A stretch of 64,000 nt of DNA from Fervidicola ferrireducens. Its GTDB lineage: Bacteria > Bacillota > Thermosediminibacteria > Thermosediminibacterales > Thermosediminibacteraceae. The DNA lies in the NCBI RefSeq assembly GCF_001562425.1, contig NZ_LOED01000007.1:1-64000 (forward strand). Reading direction: 5' to 3'. Positions 33,929-43,486 of the stretch are shown here, one piece after another (positions within the stretch are counted from its first letter, which is position 1; each line of letters starts with the position of its first letter). Both the position numbers and the translations under genes were made by a program. The notes below the pieces were generated by a model. It was given only the letters and a program-made list of their open reading frames with translations, did no database searches and was not told where the DNA came from.

Positions 33929-35980
33929 TCATTTTAAAATTCTAATAAATGACCTTATCACTTCCACATCAGCGCCGAATTTAAGCAATTCGACGAAGCC
34001 TTCTTCTTCTATCAGGGCTGCGCTTATACGTCCCATTATCTCCATCTCTTTCGGCGAAGATTTTTTAGGAAGGAGCATTAAAAGACATGCCTTGACATCC
34101 TCTATTTCACCATCCATATTTTTCATCTTAAGAGGTCTTTCCAGGCGAAAAAGCCCCAAAAAAGGCTTTTCCACCCCAGCGGTCCTGGCGTGAAGCACCG
34201 AGATTCCCGCCCCGGGCACGGCAGTCCCCGACTTCAATTCTCTTTCATGAATATCCTTTTTTACTTCTGATGCAGAAATGATTCCTGGCTTTGCCCTTAT
34301 CTTCTCCTCTATGGCATCCAAGAGCTCCTCAAAGCTTTCCGCACTTACTGTTTCTACCAAAAAATATTCCAAGAGTTCAAATACCATATTCCCGCCGGCC
34401 TTTTGCCTTTCGCAGCTTTTTTTATCCGAAAAAGTCCTCTTCCTGATAAAAGCCCTGATATTTTCCACATCCTCGGAGGACAAAAGCGGCGATACCACGA
34501 TTACCGGCAACCGGTCTTCTTCTAAAGGCACGGTAGATATTACAGCCTCCGTTTCGGGGTGTCTTTCCAGAGTCCTTTCCAAATCCAGCAGCGATACCAC
34601 ATCGATGATTTCCAAATCCGGCAGTTCCTTTCTTATGCGGCTTGCCAGCATCCTGGCGCTTCCGATGCCGCTCGGGCATACCAGCACCACCCCGGCCCTT
34701 TCCCTTTCCCTCTCCCTCTCCAGGGCAGCACCTATGTGCATGGCGATGTAGCCTATTTCCTCTTCCGGAACCCGAACGCCGAACTTTTTTTCCAAAACCC
34801 GAGCTGCCTTTTCAGCCACCAATATGAGGTCCGGGTATGCGTCTTTTATCTGGGAAAGAATGGGGTTTCTGATTTCCATTCCCATCTTCATCCTTACAAG
34901 CGCGGGCTTCAGGTGCATGGCCAGGTCTTCGACGACCCGTGCATCCCTCACCAGGTCCCGTTTCAGTTCCCTGCCCGCTTCTTTCAAAATTTCTAATGAA
35001 GCTTCCATCGCTTCCCGGTGGTCCATTGCAAAAAGTTCCCTGGAGTCATCGTACCCCGCGCGGAGCTTGGCCCCCAAAAGGTGCATGGTTATATAGCCGA
35101 GTTCCTCTTCGGGAATTTTTACTCCAAAGGCTGATTCCAGCTTACCCGCGAGCCGGGCTGCCAGTTCAAACTCCTTTGTCCCTTTCAATGTAGAAAGGAG
35201 GGCGCCGTCCATGGATATAACCTCACCGTTTTTCAACCTTTCCAGGGCAAGGGCTATGTGAACCAGCAATCCGGCATAAGCACTGTCCGCCAGGTTCATT
35301 CCGTTTTCTTCCATGGTCTTTTTCAAAATGCCTTCTATGCTTTCGAGCCAATTTTTCTCTATAAAACCAAAAAACCTGTTTTTTATCCTTTCCATCCAAT
35401 CTTCGCTCTTCACGGCGCCCTGCAGATTATCTTTTATGAGCCTCACCAGCCGGGCTTCGTCGAAGTACTTGTAAAAAAGCTCGGTTATGAGGTGCCTTAT
35501 GTTTTTTTCGGGGCCTTTGATCCAGACCCCCATTCCCGGTCTGCGCATGAGCTTTAATCCGTACCCGGAGAGCACCTCTTCAACTTTGTCCAGATCGTTG
35601 CTTATCGTGGCTTCCGTAACTCCAAACTCCCTTGCCAGGCTGTATAGTTTTTGAGGCCCCTTGTTCTCCAGCAAAAACAGAATGATAAGCTTCTGCCTCT
35701 CGCCCGGAGTTATCCTTTCATCTTCGGAATCTTTCTCTATCTCCCGCTTCAGACTTTCCAGCGAATCGCTTTCGCCTTCCAGGCTGATGCCCTTCCCTGA
35801 TTTTCTGTTGAGTTTTATCCCAAAGGGTTTCAATTTCTCGGAAAGCCCGGGTAAGTCCCTGAGAATCGTTCGCCTGCTCACTCTCAGAATGTTCGAGAGC
35901 TTCTCGGCAGTGGCCTGCCCTTCGAGCAGCACCTTTATTATTTGCCTTTCCCGCCTTGTAAAATCCACGTTCATCACCAT
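33929..35980 (-). CDS. mtlR: Mannitol operon regulator MtlR (PRD-type)
   Basis: 683 residues: two N-terminal HTH domains (about 5-180), two PRD modules (about 185-400, with HIALALERL and GYITMHLLGAKL / GYIAMHIGAALER), a PTS IIB-like domain (VLVCPSGIGSARMLASRI) and a C-terminal IIA-like domain (SAVPGAGISVLHA). This is the MtlR layout of Firmicutes, an activator controlled by PTS phosphorylation. The start may be ATG at 35980 or GTG at 35968, the latter with a better ribosome site. It lies inside the operon after a hairpin (35994-36018), which could lower its expression relative to mtlA. Confidence 0.92.
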   Translation of the reverse strand: MVMNVDFTRRERQIIKVLLEGQATAEKLSNILRVSRRTILRDLPGLSEKLKPFGIKLNRKSGKGISLEGESDSLESLKREIEKDSEDERITPGERQKLIILFLLENKGPQKLYSLAREFGVTEATISNDLDKVEEVLSGYGLKLMRRPGMGVWIKGPEKNIRHLITELFYKYFDEARLVRLIKDNLQGAVKSEDWMERIKNRFFGFIEKNWLESIEGILKKTMEENGMNLADSAYAGLLVHIALALERLKNGEVISMDGALLSTLKGTKEFELAARLAGKLESAFGVKIPEEELGYITMHLLGAKLRAGYDDSRELFAMDHREAMEASLEILKEAGRELKRDLVRDARVVEDLAMHLKPALVRMKMGMEIRNPILSQIKDAYPDLILVAEKAARVLEKKFGVRVPEEEIGYIAMHIGAALERERERERAGVVLVCPSGIGSARMLASRIRKELPDLEIIDVVSLLDLERTLERHPETEAVISTVPLEEDRLPVIVVSPLLSSEDVENIRAFIRKRTFSDKKSCERQKAGGNMVFELLEYFLVETVSAESFEELLDAIEEKIRAKPGIISASEVKKDIHERELKSGTAVPGAGISVLHARTAGVEKPFLGLFRLERPLKMKNMDGEIEDVKACLLMLLPKKSSPKEMEIMGRISAALIEEEGFVELLKFGADVEVIRSFIRILK

Positions 35981-35993
35981 CTTGAAAAAATGA

Positions 35994-36018
35994 GAGTAAC
36001 AGCTTTGAGCTGTTACTC
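35994..36018 (-). terminator. Intercistronic terminator/attenuator between mtlA and mtlR
   Basis: Perfect 11-bp stem (GAGTAACAGCT and complement) with a 3-base loop, followed by TCATTTTTTC on the minus strand, only 14 bases before the mtlR start. Probably partial termination, giving more mtlA than mtlRFD. Confidence 0.7.
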
Positions 36019-36038
36019 CATATTATTTCCTTTTTTCG

Positions 36039-37403
36039 TTATTTTTTCAACCTCTTGACCAGTTCATCGTATATCGGGTTGTTCACGAAAGTTTCGATGG
36101 ATACGTGCTCTGCACCGGGGGCTTTTGCTTTAGCCCTCGCAGTGAGTTCTCTGTGCGTAATCACGATATCGGCGTCATCCGGTATTTCGTTTATGGCGGT
36201 GTGCACTACTTCTATATCCAAACCGGCTTCCTTGATTTTCCTTCTCAAGACCGAAGCACCCATGGCCGAAGAACCCATGCCGCCATCGCAGGCAAACACT
36301 ATCTTTCTTATTTTTGTCCCTTTTGCGGCATCATGTACCTTGCCGCCTTTAAGCTGGCTTACCATCTGCTTTGCGGCCTCCAGGTCTTCTTCGTCCTGAC
36401 CGAAACGCTTGAGAAGCAGCGAAGACACCAGGAAGGACACCAGAGCCGAAAACGCGATACCTGCCAGCACCGGAATGAGGCCGCCTTTGGGGGCCATGGC
36501 TATTTCCGCGAAGATGCTTCCCGGCGACGGAGTCGCCACAAGTCCCGCACCAAGGGCGGCAAAGGTGAATACGCCGGTAGCCCCGCCCAAAATCACGGCG
36601 ATTACCAGTATCGGATTCATGAGTACGTAGGGGAAGTAAATTTCATGGATTCCGCCAAAAAAGTGTATAATTATCGCTCCGGGCGCAGACTGCTTAGCCA
36701 TCCCCTTGCCCACGAGCCAGTAGGCCAGGAGCACTCCCAAACCGGGTCCCGGGTTAGTCTCGAGTAAGAAGAAAATGGACTTGCCTTTCTGGGCGACTTC
36801 CGCCACTCCCAGTGGTCCCAAAATCCCGTGGTTAATGGCGTTGTTTAAAAACAGTATTTTGCCGGGCTCTATGAATATAGAAGCAAGAGGTAAAAGTCCC
36901 ATGTTTACTATGGCCTGAACTCCTGCAGCCAGGACCTTGTTGAGACCTAAAACCACCGGGCCTATGGCAGAATATGCCAGCAGCGTGACTATCATGCCCA
37001 CGATTCCTGCAGAAAAGTTGTTCACCAGCATTTCGAATCCGGCCGGTATTCTGTCCTTCAGTGCTTCGTCCACCTTTTTTATGACGTATCCGCCCAGTGG
37101 CCCCATTATCATCGCACCCATGAACATAGGTATGTCAGAGCCCACGATTACGCCCATGGTAGCCACAGCGCCGACCACGCCGCCCCTCACATCATGCACC
37201 ATCTTTCCGCCCGTATAGCCTATGAGCAGGGGAAGCAGGTAAGTGATCATGGGTCCTACCAATTTGCCCAGGTGTTCATTGGGAATCCAACCCGTGGGTA
37301 TGAAGAACGCGGTAATAAGACCCCACGCTATGAAGGCGCCGATGTTGGGCATGACCATGCCGCTTAAAAATCTTCCGAAAGCTTGAATTTTAGCCCTCAT
37401 CAT
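36039..37403 (-). CDS. mtlA: Mannitol PTS enzyme IICB
   Basis: 454 residues. The membrane IIC part (about 1-340) contains the GGIHEIYFPYVLMNP motif for substrate binding and phosphorylation; the IIB part holds Cys372 in FACDGGMGSS. IIA is separate (mtlF). It takes up mannitol as mannitol-1-phosphate. The ATG at 37403 is preceded by GAGGAGGG. First gene of the operon, behind a promoter and inverted repeats. Confidence 0.96.
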   Translation of the reverse strand: MMRAKIQAFGRFLSGMVMPNIGAFIAWGLITAFFIPTGWIPNEHLGKLVGPMITYLLPLLIGYTGGKMVHDVRGGVVGAVATMGVIVGSDIPMFMGAMIMGPLGGYVIKKVDEALKDRIPAGFEMLVNNFSAGIVGMIVTLLAYSAIGPVVLGLNKVLAAGVQAIVNMGLLPLASIFIEPGKILFLNNAINHGILGPLGVAEVAQKGKSIFFLLETNPGPGLGVLLAYWLVGKGMAKQSAPGAIIIHFFGGIHEIYFPYVLMNPILVIAVILGGATGVFTFAALGAGLVATPSPGSIFAEIAMAPKGGLIPVLAGIAFSALVSFLVSSLLLKRFGQDEEDLEAAKQMVSQLKGGKVHDAAKGTKIRKIVFACDGGMGSSAMGASVLRRKIKEAGLDIEVVHTAINEIPDDADIVITHRELTARAKAKAPGAEHVSIETFVNNPIYDELVKRLKK

Positions 37404-37421
37404 CCACCCTCCTCTTAAATT

Positions 37422-37444
37422 TTGTCACCGACTCTTGGTGACAT
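37422..37444. promoter_or_regulatory. Inverted repeat TTGTCACC-N7-GGTGACA in the mtlA leader
   Basis: Symmetric arms separated by 7 bases, within the untranslated leader just before the mtlA ribosome site. A further GGTGACA (37539-37545) with a degenerate partner lies upstream of -35. The half-site agrees with TTGNCAC-type MtlR sites known from Bacillus, so MtlR is the likely binder; an mRNA hairpin is the alternative. Confidence 0.5.
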
Positions 37445-37476
37445 TATTTTATGAATTTCTTATATTTTCTGACTTT

Positions 37477-37505
37477 ATTATATCCCCACATTCCCCATAG
37501 CGCAA
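37477..37505 (-). promoter_or_regulatory. mtl operon promoter
   Basis: Minus strand TTGCGC (37505-37500), 17-base spacer, TATAAT (37482-37477). The weak -35 fits an activator-dependent promoter, with a half-palindromic GGTGACA site (37525-37546) upstream. Confidence 0.65.
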
Positions 37506-37551
37506 TAAAAAGATGTTGAAATCGTGTCCTCATAAGACGGTGACAATTTTA

Positions 37552-37577
37552 AAAGCCGGCGTTTTTCCGCCGGCTTT
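37552..37577 (-). terminator. Terminator at the end of the GH130 gene
   Basis: AAAGCCGGCG / CGCCGGCTTT 10-bp stem directly after the stop codon, followed by TAAAATTGT on the minus strand. It separates the GH130 gene from the mtl promoter. Confidence 0.65.
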
Positions 37578-37578
37578 A

Positions 37579-38502
37579 TCATGCTACAGCTCTCGCCCTC
37601 CTAAACTTTATGTCTGCTTTGTTTAAATATGCCACGCCTATAGCGCTATCCGCCCCTGCATAGTACACGTATATGTCGTCGCCCTTTACAGCATGTCCGC
37701 AACTGAAGACTACATTCGGGACATACCCTTCTTTTTCCCATGGAAGCTGCGGCTCCATAATGGGTTCTTCCTGCCTTGCTAAAACTTTCGAAGGATCTTC
37801 GAGGTCCAAAAGGGCCGCTCCCAGCCTGTACGTGTTTTTTGAGTCGGCCGCATGGTATATCAAAAACCAGCCGTCTTCAGTCTTTATGGGAGGGCCGGCT
37901 ATGCCTACTCTGGCGCTCTGCCACGTGCCCTTGATGGGCTCCAATATGGGTCTATGGTCGTGCCACGCTTTCAAATCTTCGGAGAAAGCTATCCATATAT
38001 TCGGGTATCTGCGGTGAAGCATGACGAACTTTCCGTTTATTTTTTCCGGGAATAGCGAGGCGTTTTTATTGGGCTCGTCGAGCACTATTCCGTGTTTTTC
38101 CCACTTAATGAGGTTTTTGGAAGTCGCAAGGCAAATGCGCCAGTCGCCGTCGAATCTTCCGCCGAATGCTACGTACATCATGTAATAGGTATCGCCAATC
38201 TTGACTACCCGTGGGTCCTCACAGCCCCTCTGTTCGTGAGGCTGGTCGTTGGTGATTATTGGAGCCCTCAGCCTGTTGAAATTCAGGCCGTCGGTGCTTA
38301 CCGCGTAACCCAACCTCGAAATGTACCGCCCGTATTTCTCGTGAGGGCCTATGTTCGAGGCCCTGTAAATCAGGTGGAAAAGGCCGTTGTCGTAAATGGC
38401 AGCACAGTTGAACACCGCCGCCCTCTCCCATTCGCTCTCCGCTTCCCCGTTTCGTTTTGGCTCAAGAATCGGTTTTTCGGTAAGCCTCTCTAACCTTATC
38501 AT
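37579..38502 (-). CDS. GH130 family beta-mannoside/mannooligosaccharide phosphorylase-like protein
   Basis: 307 residues of the five-bladed beta-propeller GH130 family. RGCEDPRVVKIGDTYYM contains the catalytic Asp motif; repeated YHAAD / YYAGADSAIGVA strands follow. Family members phosphorolyse beta-mannosides to mannose-1-phosphate, or act on other beta-linked mannosides. It is upstream of and separate from the mannitol operon, so a common sugar route is only suggested. No signal peptide; cytoplasmic. Confidence 0.85.
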   Translation of the reverse strand: MIRLERLTEKPILEPKRNGEAESEWERAAVFNCAAIYDNGLFHLIYRASNIGPHEKYGRYISRLGYAVSTDGLNFNRLRAPIITNDQPHEQRGCEDPRVVKIGDTYYMMYVAFGGRFDGDWRICLATSKNLIKWEKHGIVLDEPNKNASLFPEKINGKFVMLHRRYPNIWIAFSEDLKAWHDHRPILEPIKGTWQSARVGIAGPPIKTEDGWFLIYHAADSKNTYRLGAALLDLEDPSKVLARQEEPIMEPQLPWEKEGYVPNVVFSCGHAVKGDDIYVYYAGADSAIGVAYLNKADIKFRRARAVA

Positions 38503-38609
38503 GTCCCTCTCCCTCTGGAAGTTGTTTAAACCAAAATACAGTATTTTATTATAACAGGGGATGTGGTTTAATTCCAGGTAACTGTATGCCTTTTATAACA
38601 ATATATGGT

Positions 38610-39176
38610 TTAAGGTGTAAATCCGTTATACCGGTTCATGGCCTCTTCCACTCCCTCCCTCACTATGGTGAGGGCAGCTTCAGCCGCAGCTTCTATTGCG
38701 GATTCCACAGCTTGCTTCTCCTCGGGTCCGAAACTTCCCAGCACGTGGTCCACCACATCGCCTTTCGGCCTTCCGATACCCACCCTTACTCTAGGGAAAT
38801 CCTCGCTGGATATGCGGGATATTATGGATTCCATGCCCTTGTGTCCACCCGAGCTGCCCTTTCGCCTTATCCTGAGCTTCCCAACCGGCAGGTCCATGTC
38901 GTCGTAAATTACAATGAGGTTTTCTGAAGGGACTTTATAAAACCTCAGCGCCTCCTCTACGCTTTCGCCAGAAAGGTTCATGAAAGTCATGGGTTTCAGC
39001 AGGAGGACTTTCTCTCCTCCCCAAATACCTTCCCCGAAGAGTCCCTTGAACTTAATCCTGTCCACCTTTACTCCGAGTTTTTCCGAAATTTTCTCAAGGA
39101 CCATAAAACCCACGTTGTGCCTGGTATTCTCGTATTCTTTGCCGGGATTCCCCAGTCCAACTATCAAAAACAACAC
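38610..39176 (-). CDS. pth: Peptidyl-tRNA hydrolase
   Basis: 188 residues. GLGNPGKEY, NTRHNVGF (catalytic His20), KPMTFMNLSG and DDMDLPVGKLR are the standard Pth motifs. It releases peptides from drop-off peptidyl-tRNA. It follows rplY by 46 bases, as pth (spoVC) follows ctc in Bacillus. Confidence 0.97.
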   Translation of the reverse strand: MLFLIVGLGNPGKEYENTRHNVGFMVLEKISEKLGVKVDRIKFKGLFGEGIWGGEKVLLLKPMTFMNLSGESVEEALRFYKVPSENLIVIYDDMDLPVGKLRIRRKGSSGGHKGMESIISRISSEDFPRVRVGIGRPKGDVVDHVLGSFGPEEKQAVESAIEAAAEAALTIVREGVEEAMNRYNGFTP

Positions 39177-39222
39177 TTTCCACCTCCGGTAAAAGAAAAG
39201 CGCAACGTTTGTTGCGCCAAAA

Positions 39223-39852
39223 TCACTCCTCTTTCTTTTCCTTGCCCTTGCTCACTACTTCCGGCTCCGCAGATTCTCCGGCGGGCGCTTCCTCTTCTTC
39301 CATGGCCGGTGCGAGCACCGTGACGACCACTTCTTCCGGGTCATCGAGGACCGTTATCTTGTCGCTCAGCTTGATGTCCTTAACCATCAAAACATCGCCT
39401 ATCTTAAGGTGAGAAATGTCCACTTCGATGAATTCGGGTATGTCGGCCGGTAAGGCTTCTATAGTCAGTTCATGCAGCTGGTGCTGCAGCACGCCGCCGG
39501 CCTTGACGCCCTCCGGCTCGCCTTTCAGAATAATGGGCAAGTCCACCTCGATTTTGTCCGTCATGGACACCCGGTAAAAGTCTATGTGGGTAATAACGCC
39601 CTTTAAGTGGTCCCTCTGGATTTCTTTAATGATAACCGGGTATTTTTCCTCACCCAGTATTAAATCGATAAGCACGCCTTCGCCGTGAGTCTTGAATAAT
39701 TTATTTATTTCTTTGGCGTCCACGGCGACAGCTTTTGTCTCTATGTTCTTTCCGTAAAGCACCCCGGGTATTTTGCCGCTTTTCCTGAGTTCGTTCAAAT
39801 GGCCTTTTCCAGCAAGCTTTCGCTCCTCGGCCGCAAGACTTACCTGAGCCAT
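39223..39852 (-). CDS. rplY: Ribosomal protein bL25 (general stress protein Ctc type)
   Basis: 209 residues from the second of two adjacent ATG codons (39852), seven bases after AAGGAGG. L25 domain about 1-95 binds 5S rRNA; the TL5/Ctc extension (about 100-190) follows, and the tail is acidic (EEEEAPAGESAEPE) and ends Lys/Glu-rich. Between prs and pth, as in Bacillus. Confidence 0.95.
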   Translation of the reverse strand: MAQVSLAAEERKLAGKGHLNELRKSGKIPGVLYGKNIETKAVAVDAKEINKLFKTHGEGVLIDLILGEEKYPVIIKEIQRDHLKGVITHIDFYRVSMTDKIEVDLPIILKGEPEGVKAGGVLQHQLHELTIEALPADIPEFIEVDISHLKIGDVLMVKDIKLSDKITVLDDPEEVVVTVLAPAMEEEEAPAGESAEPEVVSKGKEKKEE

Positions 39853-39914
39853 CATCCTTCCTCCTTTCTTAATTACGAACATTAGTATAACCTTTTTGTC
39901 GTCATAAATCAATA

Positions 39915-40853
39915 TCAATCAAAAAGAGTGCTCACCGATTCGTTGTTGTGGATGCGTTTTATGGCTTCTGCAAATATCTGGGCTACCGACAAAACCTTGA
40001 TTTTCTCTATCTTCTGGTGTTCTCTCAAGGGTATGGTGTTAGTCACCACCACTTCCTTTATCGGCGATGCGGAAAGCCTCTCGATGGCCGGCCCCGACAG
40101 CACCGGATGGGTACAGCAGGCATAAATTTCCCTTGCCCCGTGTTCCAGCAGCGCCTGGGCCCCCAGCGTTATAGTGCCCGCCGTATCTATGATGTCGTCT
40201 ATCATTATGACGGTCTTGCCCTTCACCTTTCCTATTACGTTCATTACCTCCGCCATGTTGGGTTCGGGCCTTCGCTTATCTATTATGGCGATGGACGCCC
40301 CCAGCCTCGTGGCCAATTCCCTCGCCCTGGTCACTCCGCCCACGTCGGGCGACACCACCACCGGTTCTTCTATTCCCTTTTTCTTGAAGTAGTCGGCCAG
40401 TATCGGCACCGCCATCAAGTGGTCCACGGGAAAATTGAAAAATCCCTGGATTTGGCCCGCATGCAGGTCCATAGTCAATACCCTGTGGGCACCCGCAGTT
40501 GAGATGAGGTCTGCCACCAGCTTTGCGGTTATGGGGTCGCGCGCCCTTATTTTCCGGTCCTGCCTCGCATAACCGTAATACGGTATTACGGCCGTGATGC
40601 GCCATGCCGAAGCCCTTTTAAAAGCATCCAACATTATTAAAAGTTCCATCAAATGGTCGTTCACGGGATAGCTCAATGGCTGAATTACAAAGACGTCGGC
40701 ACCCCTTACGCTTTCGTTAATCTTGACCTGTATTTCCCCATCGCTGAAGGTGTTTACCACCGCATCCCCTACCTCTATCCCCAGGTTCCGGGCTATCTCC
40801 CGTGCAAGTTCCACATTGGCGTTGCCCGTAAAAATTTCAAGCCTGTTTTCCAT
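39915..40853 (-). CDS. prs: Ribose-phosphate pyrophosphokinase
   Basis: 312 residues. [13 protein letters not shown] at the N-terminus, [15 protein letters not shown] for ATP, and the PRPP loop [13 protein letters not shown]. Makes PRPP from ribose-5-phosphate. Its start overlaps glmU by 17 bases, so both are translated from the same mRNA. Full length. Confidence 0.97.
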   Translation of the reverse strand: MENRLEIFTGNANVELAREIARNLGIEVGDAVVNTFSDGEIQVKINESVRGADVFVIQPLSYPVNDHLMELLIMLDAFKRASAWRITAVIPYYGYARQDRKIRARDPITAKLVADLISTAGAHRVLTMDLHAGQIQGFFNFPVDHLMAVPILADYFKKKGIEEPVVVSPDVGGVTRARELATRLGASIAIIDKRRPEPNMAEVMNVIGKVKGKTVIMIDDIIDTAGTITLGAQALLEHGAREIYACCTHPVLSGPAIERLSASPIKEVVVTNTIPLREHQKIEKIKVLSVAQIFAEAIKRIHNNESVSTLFD

Positions 40854-42234
40854 CGCTTTTATCTCCTCCTTCGCGTTCTTTGCGTTTCCTCACCCATCCG
40901 GGTTTGTTTTCCTGCCGCGACCTGGCTATTGCCAGGGCGCCTTCCTCCACATCCCTGGTGACCGTAGAGCCGGCGGCTATATAGGAGCCATGCCCGATCC
41001 TCACCGGGGCAATCAGATTGGAGTTGCACCCTATGAAAGCCTCGTCTTCCACCACGGTTCTGTGCTTTTTAAAGCCGTCGTAGTTTACGAAAATCACTCC
41101 CGCGCCGATGTTGACATTGTTCCCTATATCGGCATCTCCCACGTAAGAAAGGTGCGGCACTTTTGAGTTTTCGCCAACCTTGCTGTTTTTAATCTCCACG
41201 AAATCGCCCACCTTGACCCCCGGCATCAAATGGGTCCCCGGACGCAGATTGGCAAAGGGCCCGATTTTCACTCCATCTTCGATTACGCTTTCTCTTATAT
41301 GGCACATGGTAATCTCCACATTGTTACCTATGCTGGAGTCTATTATCCGGCTGTAGCCCACGATAGTGCAACATTCTCCTATCCTGGTGTTCCCCTCCAG
41401 GATGACGCCCGGGTAAATGATGGTATCCCTTCCGATTTCAACTCCGGCATCCACAAGACAAGAGTCGGGGTTCAAAAAGGTGACTCCCCGCGCCATCAGG
41501 CGATGAATTATCCTCTTTTGCATTACAGCCTGCGCCTGCGCCAGCTGATTTCTGTCGTTTACCCCCTGCACCTCGCTCGGGTCTTGAACTTCATAGGCTA
41601 AAACCTTTTCTCTCTGCCGGTTCAGTATCTCCACCACATCCGTTAGGTAGTATTCGCCTTGCACGTTGTTATTATTTACCTGCCGGAGCGCGTCAAAAAC
41701 CTTTTCCCTACTGAAGCAGTAAATCCCAGAATTTATTTCGTCGATGGCCTTTTCCTCCGGCGAGGCATCCTTTTCTTCTTTTATGGCGAGCACCCTATTC
41801 CCTTCCCTTATAATCCGCCCATAACCCGCAGGGTCCTTCACCCTCGCCGTCATCACCGTCGCCGCGGCCAGGTTCCGGCTGTGAAATTCGACCATGGACC
41901 TTAAGGTTTCGCTGGTAACAAGCGGCATGTCTCCGTAAAGCACAAGGAGGGTGTCTTCCCCTTTTACGGCATCTTTTGTTTGCTGCAGGGCATGGCCCGT
42001 GCCTTTTTGTTCGGCCTGCAGGACAAATTCCACGCTTTGCCCTTCAAAAGCCCTTTTTACCTCCTCGGCACCCCTACCCACCACCACAATTATTCTTTTT
42101 GCCCCGGCCTCTCTGGCCTGAGAAATCACGTGTCCCAGCATTGGAACACCGCATACTTTGTGGAGCACCTTAGGTATGCCGGACTTCATTCGCGTTCCTT
42201 CGCCGGCTGCCAGAATAACCGCAGTAAAATCCAC
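40837..42234 (-). CDS. glmU: Bifunctional UDP-GlcNAc pyrophosphorylase / GlcN-1-P acetyltransferase
   Basis: 465 residues from GTG at 42234 (GGGGGGAAA upstream); the open frame extends to 42375 into spoVG, but the protein family begins at [19 protein letters not shown]-terminal uridylyltransferase, C-terminal left-handed beta helix with acetyl-CoA binding ([17 protein letters not shown]). It supplies UDP-GlcNAc for peptidoglycan. Gene order spoVG-glmU-prs matches Bacillus. Confidence 0.95.
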   Translation of the reverse strand: MDFTAVILAAGEGTRMKSGIPKVLHKVCGVPMLGHVISQAREAGAKRIIVVVGRGAEEVKRAFEGQSVEFVLQAEQKGTGHALQQTKDAVKGEDTLLVLYGDMPLVTSETLRSMVEFHSRNLAAATVMTARVKDPAGYGRIIREGNRVLAIKEEKDASPEEKAIDEINSGIYCFSREKVFDALRQVNNNNVQGEYYLTDVVEILNRQREKVLAYEVQDPSEVQGVNDRNQLAQAQAVMQKRIIHRLMARGVTFLNPDSCLVDAGVEIGRDTIIYPGVILEGNTRIGECCTIVGYSRIIDSSIGNNVEITMCHIRESVIEDGVKIGPFANLRPGTHLMPGVKVGDFVEIKNSKVGENSKVPHLSYVGDADIGNNVNIGAGVIFVNYDGFKKHRTVVEDEAFIGCNSNLIAPVRIGHGSYIAAGSTVTRDVEEGALAIARSRQENKPGWVRKRKEREGGDKSDGKQA

Positions 42235-42352
42235 AGCCCGTTTCCCCCCATATCGTTCATTCCAAAACACAAACCTTCTCGTACTTCGACATTTTTCGTA
42301 AAAATCCTTTCTGGTTTCAAAAAGAAAAATATAGGACAGGAACTGCCCTATA

Positions 42353-42613
42353 TTATTTTCCACCATCATCTTCATATTGTTTTAAAATGGCCCGCTCAAT
42401 CTTGGCCCTCGAAGCTTTATTTATGGGATGGGCCACATCTTTGAAACGGCCGCTTGCGGTTTTGCGGCTGGGCATGGCGATGAAAAGGCCTTTTTCCCCT
42501 TCTATAATCCTTATATCGTGGACCACAAACTCGTTGTCGAACGTCACCGAAACTATGGCCTTCATCCTGCCCTCATTTTCTACCTTCCTTATACGGACGT
42601 CGGTTACCTCCAA
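42353..42613 (-). CDS. spoVG: SpoVG, site-specific nucleic-acid-binding sporulation regulator
   Basis: 86 residues, normal length; [19 protein letters not shown] and FIAMPSRKT are near invariant. Implicated in sporulation (asymmetric division) and in DNA/RNA binding in several Firmicutes. Between purR and glmU, the conserved Bacillus position. Confidence 0.97.
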   Translation of the reverse strand: MEVTDVRIRKVENEGRMKAIVSVTFDNEFVVHDIRIIEGEKGLFIAMPSRKTASGRFKDVAHPINKASRAKIERAILKQYEDDGGK

Positions 42614-42661
42614 GGCCCCGCCCTCCCTGACCCCGTTTTTTTAGTAGTTCTATAAAAATTA

Positions 42662-43486
42662 TCAAATTCCTTCTTCGTTTGCCGGAAATTTGACGGGTTT
42701 TAAGTTTATTTGGCCCAGTTCAGCATCGATTTTTTCAAGCACCATGAGCGAGATATAGTTTTTCACCAGTTTTTCCGCCGGCAGGGCCGTCGTCACCAAT
42801 ACCGCCACTCCCACCACTTCCGCCCCGAACTGCCTTACAAGCTCCATCATGCCTCGGGCGGTACCTCCGCCCTTCATAAAGTCGTCGACGATCAGCACCC
42901 TGGCATTTTTTGACAGGGCCCTGGTGGGTAACGCCATATTTTGAATCCTCTGGCTGGAACCCGAGACATAGCTAATGTTCACCGAAGGTCCTTCGGTAAC
43001 CCTGCTGTCCCTTCTCGCCACCACCAGAGGCACTCCCAGGGCTTTTGCCGTCATCAAAGCCAGAGGTATGCCTTTAGTCTCCACGGTAAGGACGCAGGAT
43101 GGTTCTTCTTCCACGAAAATTTGGGCGAAAATCTCGCCTATCCTGGAAGAATACTCCGGCGAAAATATTATATCCGTCATATAAAGGTAACCCCCGGGGA
43201 TTATCCTGGACCGGTCGGATAAAACGCTGCACAGTTCGGAAAGAAAATTTTCGATTTCTTTTTGTGGTCTTTTAATGCGAAATCTGACGCCACCCGCCGC
43301 GCAGGGAATGGTCTCCAACACGCCTTCTCCGCCTTCGTAAAAGGCATCCTTGATTATGTTCAAATCTTCGCTTATGGAAGATTTGGCCGCATCGTACTTT
43401 TCGCCGAAAAATTTCAATGTGAAGATGCGGTTGGGATTATCGCTCAGGAATTTGGATAAAAGCACTAGCCTTTTGCTCCGCCTCAT
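42662..43486 (-). CDS. purR: Purine operon repressor PurR
   Basis: 274 residues from ATG at 43486, after CGGGAGG; the frame extends upstream to 43696 without coding support. N-terminal winged helix (RSKRLVLLSKFLSDNPN) and C-terminal phosphoribosyltransferase-like domain with VLIVDDFMKGGGTA, which binds PRPP. In Bacillus it represses purine synthesis when PRPP is low. Overlaps the preceding nucleotidyltransferase by 4 bases. Confidence 0.95.
   Translation of the reverse strand: MRRSKRLVLLSKFLSDNPNRIFTLKFFGEKYDAAKSSISEDLNIIKDAFYEGGEGVLETIPCAAGGVRFRIKRPQKEIENFLSELCSVLSDRSRIIPGGYLYMTDIIFSPEYSSRIGEIFAQIFVEEEPSCVLTVETKGIPLALMTAKALGVPLVVARRDSRVTEGPSVNISYVSGSSQRIQNMALPTRALSKNARVLIVDDFMKGGGTARGMMELVRQFGAEVVGVAVLVTTALPAEKLVKNYISLMVLEKIDAELGQINLKPVKFPANEEGI

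Noticed and set aside
42235-42375. N-terminal extension of glmU (47 codons)
   Set aside because: It overlaps the end of spoVG, lacks resemblance to GlmU, and the GTG at 42234 has a ribosome site.
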